Origin: an uncultured Pelagibacteraceae bacterium
Lineage (GTDB): Bacteria; Pseudomonadota; Alphaproteobacteria; Pelagibacterales; Pelagibacteraceae
Reading direction: 5' to 3'
Length of the DNA stretch: 64,000 bases
Assembly: GCA_902534735.1 (NCBI GenBank)
Contig: CACARD010000001.1
Span: 62,001-126,000 of the forward strand
Position numbers and translations under genes: made by a program. The number at the start of each line of letters is the position of its first letter. The first letter of the stretch is position 1. Shown piece after piece: positions 8,330 to 16,967 of this stretch. The notes under the pieces are model-generated. The model worked only from the letters and a program-made list of their open reading frames with translations, had not been told where the DNA came from and ran no database searches.

Positions 8330-9416
8330 ACTTAACCTTTGTTTTTATTATAATTTCATCATCTGAATTTGTATCAAAACTTTTTTTTTCTTTATCAAAT
8401 AAATTACTCACAAAATTGTAGAGATTTTTTGAATAAAGATTTGATGCAGAAATTGGCAACTTATTTAATATATTTTTTTCACCCATAATTTTAATACCGT
8501 TATACTCAACAATTTCATCAACTTTTGTTAATTCTGAGTTTCCTCCTTGTGAAGCAGCTAAATCATATATAACAGATCCTGTTTGCATTACTTCTATCAT
8601 ATCTTTTTTTATTATAACTGGAGCTTTTTTTCCAGGTATTAAGGCAGTACATACAACTATATCAATTTTTTTTAAAGTTTCCTTTAATAAATTTTCTTGT
8701 TTTTTTTTGAATTCCTCTGATGCTTCTTTTGCATACCCACCATCAGTTTCTAAATTTTCAGCACCTTCAACTGTCAAAAATTTACCTCCCAAACTTTCGA
8801 CTTGTTCTTTAGAAGCCAATCTTACATCGGTTGCATAAACTATTGCTCCCATTCGCTTAGCAGTGGCAATTGCTTGGAGTCCAGCGACACCAGCACCAAC
8901 AACCATTACTTTTGCAGCAGAAATAGTTCCCGCAGCTGTCATCATCATAGGTATTGCTTTTTGAAAATATGCAAACGAGTCAATTACCGCTTTATATCCA
9001 GCTAGGTTTGCTTGTGATGATAAAATATCCATTGATTGGGCCCTTGTTATTCTTGGTAAAAGTTCAAGTGAAAAACAATTAATTTTTTTTAATGTAATTT
9101 CTTTTAATTTTTTTTCATTTAAAAATGGATTCAGCACTCCTATCAATATTTGATCCTTCTTAAGTTTAAGTAAAGTTTCATCATTTGGAATATTCATTTG
9201 TATTATGGCATTTGAATTTGATATTACTTCTTCATCACTTTTAAAAATACGCGCTCCTTCAATTTCATATTCTTTGTCACTTATTCCTAAATGTATTGCA
9301 TAATCTTTAGTCAAATTTACACTTAACCCTAAGGACTTATATTTTTTTATAATTTCTGGAGTTATGGCAACTCTTTTTTCTACACTTATATTTTCAGATA
9401 TTGAGCCAATAATCAT
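8319..9416 (-). CDS. pntAA: NAD(P) transhydrogenase, alpha-1 NAD-binding subunit
   Basis: This 365-residue soluble subunit (domain I) binds NAD(H). Motifs are EKRVAITPE (13-21), PRITRAQSMDILSSQAN (121-137) and the nucleotide-binding GAGVAGLQAIATAKRMGA (174-191). The family is related to alanine dehydrogenase. The open frame extends 60 bases further upstream, but that part encodes the cytochrome-oxidase-like peptide in another frame, so the ATG at 9416 is chosen. It starts two bases after that peptide's stop codon. Confidence 0.95.
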   Translation of the reverse strand: MIIGSISENISVEKRVAITPEIIKKYKSLGLSVNLTKDYAIHLGISDKEYEIEGARIFKSDEEVISNSNAIIQMNIPNDETLLKLKKDQILIGVLNPFLNEKKLKEITLKKINCFSLELLPRITRAQSMDILSSQANLAGYKAVIDSFAYFQKAIPMMMTAAGTISAAKVMVVGAGVAGLQAIATAKRMGAIVYATDVRLASKEQVESLGGKFLTVEGAENLETDGGYAKEASEEFKKKQENLLKETLKKIDIVVCTALIPGKKAPVIIKKDMIEVMQTGSVIYDLAASQGGNSELTKVDEIVEYNGIKIMGEKNILNKLPISASNLYSKNLYNFVSNLFDKEKKSFDTNSDDEIIIKTKVKYGN

Positions 9417-9418
9417 TT

Positions 9419-9529
9419 TTATAATAGGAAAATTGCCATTAAAACTAGTATAAGAACTACAGCTACTGATCCCCATAGAACAAATTTTGTAAAATTATTC
9501 CATGTATTTTTATGACTATCATTATCCAT
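9419..9529 (-). CDS. aa3-type cytochrome c oxidase subunit IV-like peptide
   Basis: This 36-residue peptide (start MDNDSHKNTWNNFTKFVLWG) has a short polar head and one membrane helix ending LVLMAIFLL. It matches the COX4_pro_2 family of bacterial oxidase subunit IV, including the conserved His-Lys, the Trp-Gly turn and the L-MAIF ending. In many alphaproteobacteria such a peptide precedes the transhydrogenase genes and not the oxidase genes. The spacing to pntAA is two bases, so they share a transcript. It is short, but codon positions and family pattern agree. Confidence 0.8.
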   Translation of the reverse strand: MDNDSHKNTWNNFTKFVLWGSVAVVLILVLMAIFLL

Positions 9530-9534
9530 AATAA

Positions 9535-9660
9535 TTATTTTTGTCTTGCTTTAAATTTAGGATTTTTTTTATTTATTATATAAACTCTTCCTCTTCTTCT
9601 AACTAGTTTAGAATTGAGGTCTCTTTTTTTTAACGATTTTAACGAGCTTGCTATTTTCAT
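9535..9660 (-). CDS. rpmJ: Ribosomal protein L36
   Basis: This 41-residue basic protein reads [14 protein letters not shown] then [21 protein letters not shown], the standard L36 pattern. It is the zinc-free proteobacterial type, with no Cys or His ligands. The first 53 bases overlap, in a different frame, the 3' end of the upstream epimerase gene. An A13 run on the coding strand ends at its ATG (the T run at 9660-9672). The stop lies five bases before the 36-residue oxidase-like peptide gene, so it may lead the transhydrogenase transcript. Confidence 0.93.
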   Translation of the reverse strand: MKIASSLKSLKKRDLNSKLVRRRGRVYIINKKNPKFKARQK

Positions 9661-10549
9661 TTTTTTTTTTTTCAGCTTTAATAAACGAAGTTATATAATC
9701 TTTCAAATTTATTTTTCCATAATGCTTAATAACCTTATTTTTATAGGACATATTTGTTAAAGCTGACGCATATCTTTCGCCTGATCTTTGGGGTAAAAAC
9801 TTTACTCTAGTATTAAACATCTTAGCCACATTGATGATTGAATACGATTCTTTATGACTAATACTGTAATGTTTACATTTATTTAATTTCCATGCTTTGT
9901 AACATATATTTACTGTATCAGAAATATGAGTAAATCTCCTTGATTGAGTCCCTGGTTTAACTATCGTTAAATGTTTATTATTTTTATACTGATTTTGAAA
10001 TATTCCAATTACTGTTGCCATATTTCCAGTCTCGATTTGATTAGCGCCATAGACATTGTAGAAGTAAATTATTTCAAATTTTAATTTAAACCATTTCTTT
10101 AAATTTTCTAATAGTTCTAAATTTTTAGATTTTGTAAAAGCGTAAGGTGATAAATTTTTATCATTTCCACCTTTGCCTAAAGAGGCAGAAGTTGCAGAAT
10201 AAATAAGTTTAATTTTATTATCTAAACAAAATTTAAATACCTCCTTGCTCCCTATTGAATTTGATTCATAACATTCGTTAAAATTTTTAAAACTTTGAAA
10301 AATTCTTGAGAATTCTCCAAAATGAAAAACTGAATTTATTTTTTTTTTAAATTTATTTAATTTTATTTTTATATCCTTACTTCCACCTTTTAAATATGTT
10401 ACTCTATTTGACTTAATATGATTTTTTATAGTTCCTGTAGAATAATTATCTAGGCTAATTATTTTAAAATTTGTATTTTTAATAAAAAGTTTAATTAAAT
10501 TTGAACCAACAAAACCTGCGCCACCTGTTACAACAATATACTTTTTCAT
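9608..10549 (-). CDS. NAD-dependent sugar-nucleotide epimerase/dehydratase
   Basis: This is a 313-residue extended short-chain dehydrogenase. It has GGAGFVG at 9-15, the catalytic Y136xxxK140 in SPYAFTKSK, preceded by SATSASLG, then NVYG (165-168) and RRFTHISD (204-211), a pattern of UDP-sugar 4-epimerases. The substrate cannot be fixed. The last 17 codons ([16 protein letters not shown]) run through the start of rpmJ in another frame and do not look like an epimerase end, so the original C-terminus may have been lost or replaced at this junction. It follows the fucose genes after a seven-base gap. Confidence 0.85.
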   Translation of the reverse strand: MKKYIVVTGGAGFVGSNLIKLFIKNTNFKIISLDNYSTGTIKNHIKSNRVTYLKGGSKDIKIKLNKFKKKINSVFHFGEFSRIFQSFKNFNECYESNSIGSKEVFKFCLDNKIKLIYSATSASLGKGGNDKNLSPYAFTKSKNLELLENLKKWFKLKFEIIYFYNVYGANQIETGNMATVIGIFQNQYKNNKHLTIVKPGTQSRRFTHISDTVNICYKAWKLNKCKHYSISHKESYSIINVAKMFNTRVKFLPQRSGERYASALTNMSYKNKVIKHYGKINLKDYITSFIKAEKKKNENSKLVKIVKKKRPQF

Positions 10550-10556
10550 TAAAAAA

Positions 10557-11522
10557 TTAATTAAAATAAGTTTGTTTTTTTTTTAAATGATTTTTTAAAT
10601 AATCATTAATTGCGATTGAAATGCCTTTTTCAAAATTTATCTTATGTCTCCATCCATATTTATTAGCAAGTGATGAGTCTAGCAACTTTTTGAATGTTCC
10701 ATTTGGTTTTTTTTTATCATAAACAATTTTTAAATTAACATTCAAATGTTTCATAATTAATTTAGCATAATCCTCAATGCTATATTCGATACCTGATCCA
10801 ATATTAAAAATTTTAGATTTTGTTTTTTTTTTTAAAAAGTAAACACAAGCAGAGGCTATGTCCTCACTAAAAATTAATTCTCTAAGAGGTTTTCCATTTC
10901 CCCATAAAGTAATGTAGTTTTTATTTGTTCTAATTGCGTCAACAATTTTTCTTATTAAGGCTGGTAGAAAATGAGAACTTTTTAAATCATAATTGTCATT
11001 CTCACCATATGCATTGCATGGCATTAGTGTTTTGTAATTTAAATCATATTGATTATTATAATTTTCACACATTTTTAAACCAGCAATCTTAGCTATTGCA
11101 TAAGGTTCATTAGTTTTTTCTAAGTAATCCGATAACAAATATTTTTCCTTTATTGGTTGTTTAGATGACCTCGGATAAATACAGCTTGATCCTAAGAAAA
11201 TTAAATTTTTTACTCCCGCTAAATAACTTCCGTGTATAACATTTGACTGTATAGAAATATTTTCATAAATAAAGGATGCTCTCTCTGAATTATTTGCATG
11301 AATTCCTCCCACTTTAGCTGCTGCTAAAATTACACCATCCGGTTTTTTTATTTTTAAAAATTTAAATACATCTTGTTGGTTAGTTAAGTTAAGATTATTT
11401 TTTGTTTCATATATTAATTTGAATTTTTTATTTTTTTTTAAAATTTTAAGTATTGCAGATCCAATCATGCCATTATGACCAGCGATATAGATTTTTTCTT
11501 TATTTTTCATTTGATATTTCAT
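10557..11522 (-). CDS. fcl: GDP-L-fucose synthase
   Basis: This 321-residue bifunctional epimerase-reductase converts GDP-4-keto-6-deoxymannose to GDP-L-fucose with NADPH. Family marks are GHNGMIG (15-21), AAAKVGGI (67-74), FLGSSCIYP (109-117), the catalytic Y141xxxK145 and the FLPALIRKI segment (185-193), preceded by a conserved histidine. The start overlaps gmd by 23 bases; a second ATG at codon 5 (position 11510) would reduce this to 11. Direct coupling to gmd supports the function. Confidence 0.93.
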   Translation of the reverse strand: MKYQMKNKEKIYIAGHNGMIGSAILKILKKNKKFKLIYETKNNLNLTNQQDVFKFLKIKKPDGVILAAAKVGGIHANNSERASFIYENISIQSNVIHGSYLAGVKNLIFLGSSCIYPRSSKQPIKEKYLLSDYLEKTNEPYAIAKIAGLKMCENYNNQYDLNYKTLMPCNAYGENDNYDLKSSHFLPALIRKIVDAIRTNKNYITLWGNGKPLRELIFSEDIASACVYFLKKKTKSKIFNIGSGIEYSIEDYAKLIMKHLNVNLKIVYDKKKPNGTFKKLLDSSLANKYGWRHKINFEKGISIAINDYLKNHLKKKQTYFN

Positions 11523-12534
11523 TTAACTCATATTCTGTCATATCATGAATTAAATCGTTTATATCTTTTGAAGGTTTCCATTTTAATATTTTTTTTGCCT
11601 TTTGAGAGCTACCTTTAAGATTGTCTACCTCTGCAGGTCTAAAATAACGTTTTTTAATTTCTACAATTGGCTCATTTTTTTCTGAGTAAGCTTTTTCATT
11701 TAATCCTTTGCCTTTCCAAAAAATCTTGAGTCTAATTTTTTTTGCTACTAAATTAATAAATTGTTTTACAGAATACTGCTTACCTGTGGATATAACCCAG
11801 TCATCAGGTTTTTTATATTGCAGAATTTTCCACATCGCTAGTACGTAATCTTGTGCATGACCCCAATCTCTCTTTGCATATATGTTTCCTAGATACAATT
11901 TTTTTTGCTTATTATTTTTTATTCTACATAAAGCTTTAACAATTTTTTTTGTGACAAATGTTTCTCCACGAAGCGGGCTCTCATGATTAAATAATATCCC
12001 ATTACTTGCAAATATATTATATGATTCCCTATAATTTACTGTGATCCAATGTGCATATACTTTAGAGACAGCATAAGGACTGCGAGGATAAAAGGGAGTG
12101 CTCTCATTTTGTGGAAATGTTTGAACTTTTCCAAACATTTCCGAGCTCCCGGCCTGGTAATATTTAATTTTAGGATTTATTTTAACTATAGAGTCTAAAA
12201 TCCTTAAAGCACCAAGCGCATCTGCATTCGTGGTATATTCTGGAATATTAAATGATACAGCCACATGTGACTGCGCTGCTAAATTGTATATTTCTGTTGG
12301 ATTTATTTTATAAATTAAATCATTTACTGATGTTCCATCTGTTACATCACCAAAATGTAATATGAAATTTTTTTTTTGAGCGAACGGTTCTTGATATATG
12401 TCATCAATTCTTCTAGTGTTTATAGATGATGATCTTCTAATTACACCATGGACAATATATTTCTTTTTAAGAAGTAATCTTGATAGATAAGATCCATCTT
12501 GTCCAGTAACTCCAAATATTAGTGCTTTTTTCAT
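11500..12534 (-). CDS. gmd: GDP-mannose 4,6-dehydratase
   Basis: This 344-residue enzyme removes water from GDP-mannose to give the 4-keto-6-deoxy sugar, the first step to GDP-L-fucose and relatives. With the ATG at 12534 the motifs are GVTGQDGSYL (8-17), AAQSHV (86-91), GSSEMFG (129-135), SPYAVSK (Y154, K158) and NHESPLRGE (183-191). Five extra codons are open upstream, but MKKALIFG is the usual start. The gene lies 81 bases downstream of the 5S rRNA on the same strand, so it could be read by transcripts that pass through 5S. Confidence 0.96.
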   Translation of the reverse strand: MKKALIFGVTGQDGSYLSRLLLKKKYIVHGVIRRSSSINTRRIDDIYQEPFAQKKNFILHFGDVTDGTSVNDLIYKINPTEIYNLAAQSHVAVSFNIPEYTTNADALGALRILDSIVKINPKIKYYQAGSSEMFGKVQTFPQNESTPFYPRSPYAVSKVYAHWITVNYRESYNIFASNGILFNHESPLRGETFVTKKIVKALCRIKNNKQKKLYLGNIYAKRDWGHAQDYVLAMWKILQYKKPDDWVISTGKQYSVKQFINLVAKKIRLKIFWKGKGLNEKAYSEKNEPIVEIKKRYFRPAEVDNLKGSSQKAKKILKWKPSKDINDLIHDMTEYELNEISNEK

Positions 12535-12615
12535 AATAATTATTAACAATTATCTAAACTATTCTTAAGGAAACTAATTTCAATTAAAATATGATTAATA
12601 AAATGTGATTTTTCA

Positions 12616-12731
12616 GCCTGGCAATGTCCTACTCTCCCGTGTCTTAAGACAAAGTACCATTGGCGCAGAAAGGCTTGACTTCCGAGTTCGGAATGGGATC
12701 GGGTATTACACTTTCGCAATAATCACCAGGC
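12616..12731 (-). rRNA. rrf: 5S ribosomal RNA
   Basis: The minus strand reads as a complete 116-base 5S RNA. The ends GCCTGG and CCAGGC pair as helix I, and the universally conserved CCCATTCCGAACTCGGAAGT region of helix III and its loop lies in the middle. No 23S or 16S sequence lies on either side: GDP-mannose 3,5-epimerase is 36 bases upstream and gmd is 81 bases downstream. In described SAR11 genomes the 5S gene is split from 16S-23S by hypervariable region 2, and this placement fits that layout. Confidence 0.96.
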
Positions 12732-12735
12732 AAGA

Positions 12736-12764
12736 TCTTTTATAACAATATTGCAAAATGTAAA
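12736..12764 (-). promoter_or_regulatory. Possible promoter for the isolated 5S gene
   Basis: Between the upstream gene's stop and the 5S start there are only 36 bases. On the minus strand they hold TTTACA (12759-12764), a 16-base spacer and TAAAAG (12737-12742), with TATAAA overlapping at 12739-12744. This would put a start point near the first base of 5S. The -10 match is weak, and in DNA this AT-rich such matches arise by chance. The alternative is processing of 5S from a long read-through transcript. Confidence 0.3.
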
Positions 12765-12767
12765 CAG

Positions 12768-13757
12768 CTAATTTATAAATTTTTTACTATTTGGATTTCT
12801 TAATTTTTCTGAATAGATCCAGTTAAATGTTTTCTTTAAACCTACTTTTAACTTAATACTTGGCTCCCAATTAATTATTTTTTTTATCAATTTATTGTCA
12901 CTTGAACGCCCCCTAACACCCTTAGGTTTATTTAATAGGTATTTTTTTTTTACTTTTATTAAAGCGATTTTCTCAATAATTTTAATCATCTGATTTATTG
13001 AGACCTTTTCAGATGAACCTAAGTTTATTGGGTCTGAAAATTTACTAAAAAATATTTTTAATATTCCTTCAATACAATCATCAATATACATAAAACTTCT
13101 TGTTTGCTTACCATCACCCCAAACTTCAATTATATGTTTGTTGTTTAGCTTGGCTTCTACAATTTTTCTACAGATCGCTGCGGGAGCTTTTTCTCTCCCG
13201 CCGTCATAAGTTCCATAAGGTCCATAGACATTGTGAAAACGAATTATTCTTACTGGCAAACTATAATCCTCTTGAAAATGTCTACACATTCTTTCACTGA
13301 ACAGTTTTTCCCAACCATATCCATCCTCGGGTTGTGCAGGATAAGCATCTTCCTCCTTTAACGCGGGGTTATTTAAATGATTTTGTTTATCTGCATTATA
13401 GACACATGCGCTAGATGAAAATAAATATTTTTTTATGTTTCTTTTTTTTGATGCTCTAAGTAAATTTGTATTTATAAGTACAGAAGTCATGCAATCAGCT
13501 TTATTATTTTCAATAAAGCCCATTCCTCCCATGTTACAGGCGAGATTAAATACATAGTCAATATTTTTTGTAATCTTTAAACAATTTGAGTAATTCTTTA
13601 AATCTAAAGAATATTTTTTAGTTTTTTTAAATACTTGAAACCATTTTTTTATAGGTTTTATATCTGCACATATAACTTTATATTTTTTTTTAATTAAATT
13701 TGAAACAAGATGTCCTCCTATAAAACCACCTGCACCAGCAACCAATACTCTTTTCAT
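12768..13757 (-). CDS. GDP-mannose 3,5-epimerase-like
   Basis: This 329-residue extended SDR is expected to turn GDP-D-mannose into GDP-L-galactose or GDP-L-gulose. It shows GAGGFIGGHL (8-17), the family-specific ACNMGGMGFIENNKA (73-87), SSSACVYN with C118, EDAYPAQPEDGYGWEK with Y147 and K151, and NVYGPYGTYDGGREKAPAAI (176-195) with K190. C118 and K190 fall where the epimerase acid/base pair is expected. This enzyme is best known from plants; bacterial copies occur in polysaccharide clusters. It is the last island gene before 5S. Confidence 0.88.
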   Translation of the reverse strand: MKRVLVAGAGGFIGGHLVSNLIKKKYKVICADIKPIKKWFQVFKKTKKYSLDLKNYSNCLKITKNIDYVFNLACNMGGMGFIENNKADCMTSVLINTNLLRASKKRNIKKYLFSSSACVYNADKQNHLNNPALKEEDAYPAQPEDGYGWEKLFSERMCRHFQEDYSLPVRIIRFHNVYGPYGTYDGGREKAPAAICRKIVEAKLNNKHIIEVWGDGKQTRSFMYIDDCIEGILKIFFSKFSDPINLGSSEKVSINQMIKIIEKIALIKVKKKYLLNKPKGVRGRSSDNKLIKKIINWEPSIKLKVGLKKTFNWIYSEKLRNPNSKKFIN

Positions 13758-13834
13758 TAATTATGTTTAATTTCTTAATTTATTATTTTTATTTATGTAA
13801 AATAAATTTACACTATTTTTAACATATTTTCTTT

Positions 13835-14578
13835 CTAAAACTTGTCCTTTAATTTTAGTTTTAATAATTTATTGATATCTACATTATAAATATAACAATC
13901 AAAATTTTTTTTTGTAAAATTATAAATATTTTTAAAATTACTATGATTATACTCAATTAAAATAACCGGTTTAGTTTTATTTAATAGTTTTTTCATACCT
14001 TTTAAAACAAGATGATCTAAACCCTCTACGTCGATTTTAATAAAGCAAGGATTTATTTTAAGATTTAAATTATCAAATTTCTTAAGTTTTAATATCTCTG
14101 ACTTAAATGTAAAATTTTTATATTTTTTTGGATAATTTTCTTTAATTTTATTTTTTATATAAAATTTATCAAAACTATTGTTAAAGTGAAAATAATTATT
14201 CTTATAGAATGCTTTAAATAACTTTTTTTTTGAATTTTTAGCAGAAAGACCAAAATTATAGATTATTAAATTTTTGTATATTTTTTTTATCCTTGATAAA
14301 TAATTGTTAATTAAAAAGTTATCTGGTTCAAAAATATGAATTTTATTTTTTTTAAAACCTAACTCTCTGAAACCAATTGTTGAAAGACCAATATTTCCCC
14401 CTACATCAATAAAATCTCTTTTCTCAGATTTATTAAATAACAAATTTAAAGCCAGATAATCTTTATCATGAGGGAATAGAAATTTAAATTTCTCTAGATG
14501 GTTATAAATAAAAATTTGAAGAAGCGGTATATTCTCAATAAATTTAACAAGTCGATATTTTATCTTTGTAAATTTCAT
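13835..14578 (-). CDS. FkbM family methyltransferase
   Basis: This 247-residue protein carries the FkbM SAM-binding pattern: FIDVGGNIGLST (56-67), FEPD (83-86) and KIDVEGLDHLVLKG (181-194). FkbM enzymes usually O-methylate sugars or polyketides. The start overlaps the upstream glycosyltransferase by four bases, so the methyl group probably goes on the sugar that enzyme adds, though this is inferred from position only. The lysine- and asparagine-rich N-terminal 40 residues show no clear domain. Confidence 0.85.
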   Translation of the reverse strand: MKFTKIKYRLVKFIENIPLLQIFIYNHLEKFKFLFPHDKDYLALNLLFNKSEKRDFIDVGGNIGLSTIGFRELGFKKNKIHIFEPDNFLINNYLSRIKKIYKNLIIYNFGLSAKNSKKKLFKAFYKNNYFHFNNSFDKFYIKNKIKENYPKKYKNFTFKSEILKLKKFDNLNLKINPCFIKIDVEGLDHLVLKGMKKLLNKTKPVILIEYNHSNFKNIYNFTKKNFDCYIYNVDINKLLKLKLKDKF

Positions 14579-15279
14579 AAATTTTTGAAAAATTTATATT
14601 TAATTATAGCTTTAATTGCGCTTAAACCGTCAAAAGCTGTTATTTTTTTTCCTTCTTGATACGTTCTGCCTTCGTAATCAATCGGAATTTCATGAATTTT
14701 AACATTCAAATTAGAAAGCTTAGTATTTAATTCTGGACAAAATGCAAAACCTTTTTCTTTAAGTTCGATTTTTTTAAAAATATCTGATCTTACCATTTTG
14801 TAACAAGTATGTGCGTCTGTAAGATTTTGTTTATTTATAATATTTGATATGAAAGTTAATAGTAAATTTCCCCAAATTCTAATTTTATGGCTAAAATTTT
14901 GTATATTTTTATATTTATCTTTTTTTAAAACTCTTGAACCATAAAGTGCTTCGATTTTACTGTTTTCTACTTCTTTCATAAAAAGTTCCAATTGATTTGG
15001 ATCATATTCTAAGTCTGCATCTTGGATAATAACAAAATCTCCTTTAATATAATTTTTGGCACTAATTATTGCGGCTCCTTTTCCTAAATTCTTTTCATGA
15101 AGTATTATCTTATCTACTTTGTTTGAAAATTTATTTATTATCTCCTCTCTACTTCCATCTGTGGAGCAATCATCTATGATTATTATTTGTTTTTTAACTT
15201 TGCTAGCAAGAACTCTATTAAGTAAAATATTTAACGATTTAATTTCATTGTAGACTGGTATAATTATTGTTAATTTCAC
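14575..15279 (-). CDS. Family 2 glycosyltransferase, DPM1-like
   Basis: This 234-residue single-domain GT-A enzyme resembles dolichol/polyprenyl-phosphate mannosyltransferases. It has IIPVYNE (6-12), the DD pair (36-37), NLGKGAA (64-70), QDADLEYDP (86-94) and YGSR (113-116). No C-terminal membrane helices are present. It would transfer a sugar from a nucleotide donor to a polyprenyl phosphate on the cytoplasmic face. The start is GTG. Only 13 bases separate it from the divergent membrane protein gene at 15293, leaving little promoter room. Confidence 0.87.
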   Translation of the reverse strand: MKLTIIIPVYNEIKSLNILLNRVLASKVKKQIIIIDDCSTDGSREEIINKFSNKVDKIILHEKNLGKGAAIISAKNYIKGDFVIIQDADLEYDPNQLELFMKEVENSKIEALYGSRVLKKDKYKNIQNFSHKIRIWGNLLLTFISNIINKQNLTDAHTCYKMVRSDIFKKIELKEKGFAFCPELNTKLSNLNVKIHEIPIDYEGRTYQEGKKITAFDGLSAIKAIIKYKFFKNL

Positions 15280-15292
15280 TCGAATAATTTAA

Positions 15293-16936
15293 ATGATTAA
15301 TATTGTTTTATTAGGTTTTTTAGCCACTTTCCTTTATACACCATACGGATATTTAATTCAAAAAGGTAATAATATAAGATCTTTCTCACTACAATTAATA
15401 TTTTCTCTTATTATTTTATCATTTTTCTCATTAGTCCTTAATTTTTTAACACCTCTTTCAAAATTAGTTTGCTCATTATTTATTTTGGTCAGTTTAGTAT
15501 TAATTGTTAAATTTAGGCATATTTTTTTAACAACAAAATATTTAATTTTTTGTTTTTTATCATCAATTATAATTTTTTTATTAATTGCATCATCTAATGT
15601 TTATAGACCTGATGCCGGATTATATCACTTGCCATTTATCAATATACTTAATCAAGAGAAAATAATTTTTGGACTTTCAAATTTACATTTTAGATACGGT
15701 CATATCTCAATAATACAGTATACATCTGCAATATTTAATAATATAATTTTTCAAGATAAGGGAATCAATTTTCCTGCTGCTTTGATTGCTGTTTCAGTAA
15801 TTTTAAATTTTTTATCAAATTTAAATATAAAACTAAAAAATAAACAATTTGATTTTCATTTTTTTATTTTATTTTCTCTTATTTTATTTATTTTTTACAA
15901 AATTAATCGATTTAGTGAATATGGTAACGATGCACCTACTCACTTATTAATGTTTTTATTAATATCAGAAATAGTAAAAAATTTTAAAATTTCTAATAGT
16001 AGTAAGTTTTCAAATTTATTTCTTTTATCATTGTTTATAATTATGAATAAAATAATATTATTATTTTCTATTTTATTTCCATTAATTTTATTTTTTAATA
16101 AGAAAAATAAAATTAATATTTTAGAATTAAAAAATATATTCATATTTATTTTTGTTTTTTTTTGGTTTTTAAAAAATATATTAATAAGTGGTTGTATATT
16201 GTATCCTGTAAAAATTACGTGTTTTAATTATTTTCAATGGACGGATGCAAAAAAGACTGAGGAAGTTTCAATAGAAAATGAAGCATGGGCAAAAGGTTGG
16301 CCAGATTATAGAAAAGAGGATGTCAAATTAACACAAAAAGAATATTCGAAAAATTTTAATTGGGTAAGCACTTGGGGAAAAAATCATTTTTTTAAAATAT
16401 TAAAGATAATTTTGCCATATATTTTATTTTTAACGATTATTCTGTTTATTGTAAAAAGTAAAACTTTAAAAGTACCGCAAGAAAAATATATTAAATACTT
16501 AATTTATATCAGTGTGTTAGGTACAATTATGTGGATTTATAAAGTTCCAGTATTTAGATATGGGTACTCGTATTTAATTATCCTTATAAGTTTAATATTT
16601 TCTTACTTCGCGCAGAGTTTTAAATATAAAGAAAACTCAGGATCTATTTTTAAAGCATCAATATTATTGTTAGCAACAATTTTTATTTTGAAAAATACAA
16701 ATAGAATTATTTTTGAGAATAAAGAATATTATGATTATCCATGGCCCAAAATATATTCAATGGATGAGAATAATGAACCAAAGATGCATAATTTTAGTTA
16801 TATAGATGGAAAAAAAATATATTACACTGAGAATGACTACTGTATGTATGGATTGTCTCCATGTGGGTTATCAACTTCAGGTATAAAACATAGGAAAATT
16901 AAAGGTTATTCATTAATTTACAAACCTCTTAATTAA
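15293..16936 (+). CDS. Polytopic membrane protein, possible GT-C glycosyltransferase
   Basis: This 547-residue protein has roughly ten hydrophobic segments. The first large outside loop contains YRPDAGLYHLP (104-114) and RYGH (134-137), an acidic-loop layout seen in some GT-C enzymes that use lipid-linked sugars; it also resembles membrane proteins of the Leptospira LIC_10190 type. The C-terminal 60 residues form a soluble tail with several Cys (CMYGLSPCGLS). It begins a plus-strand run of seven genes. A periplasmic sugar transferase is the best guess. Confidence 0.5.
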   Translation: MINIVLLGFLATFLYTPYGYLIQKGNNIRSFSLQLIFSLIILSFFSLVLNFLTPLSKLVCSLFILVSLVLIVKFRHIFLTTKYLIFCFLSSIIIFLLIASSNVYRPDAGLYHLPFINILNQEKIIFGLSNLHFRYGHISIIQYTSAIFNNIIFQDKGINFPAALIAVSVILNFLSNLNIKLKNKQFDFHFFILFSLILFIFYKINRFSEYGNDAPTHLLMFLLISEIVKNFKISNSSKFSNLFLLSLFIIMNKIILLFSILFPLILFFNKKNKINILELKNIFIFIFVFFWFLKNILISGCILYPVKITCFNYFQWTDAKKTEEVSIENEAWAKGWPDYRKEDVKLTQKEYSKNFNWVSTWGKNHFFKILKIILPYILFLTIILFIVKSKTLKVPQEKYIKYLIYISVLGTIMWIYKVPVFRYGYSYLIILISLIFSYFAQSFKYKENSGSIFKASILLLATIFILKNTNRIIFENKEYYDYPWPKIYSMDENNEPKMHNFSYIDGKKIYYTENDYCMYGLSPCGLSTSGIKHRKIKGYSLIYKPLN

Positions 16937-16967
16937 ATTTTATAAGGAAAGAATATTTTCAAAACTA

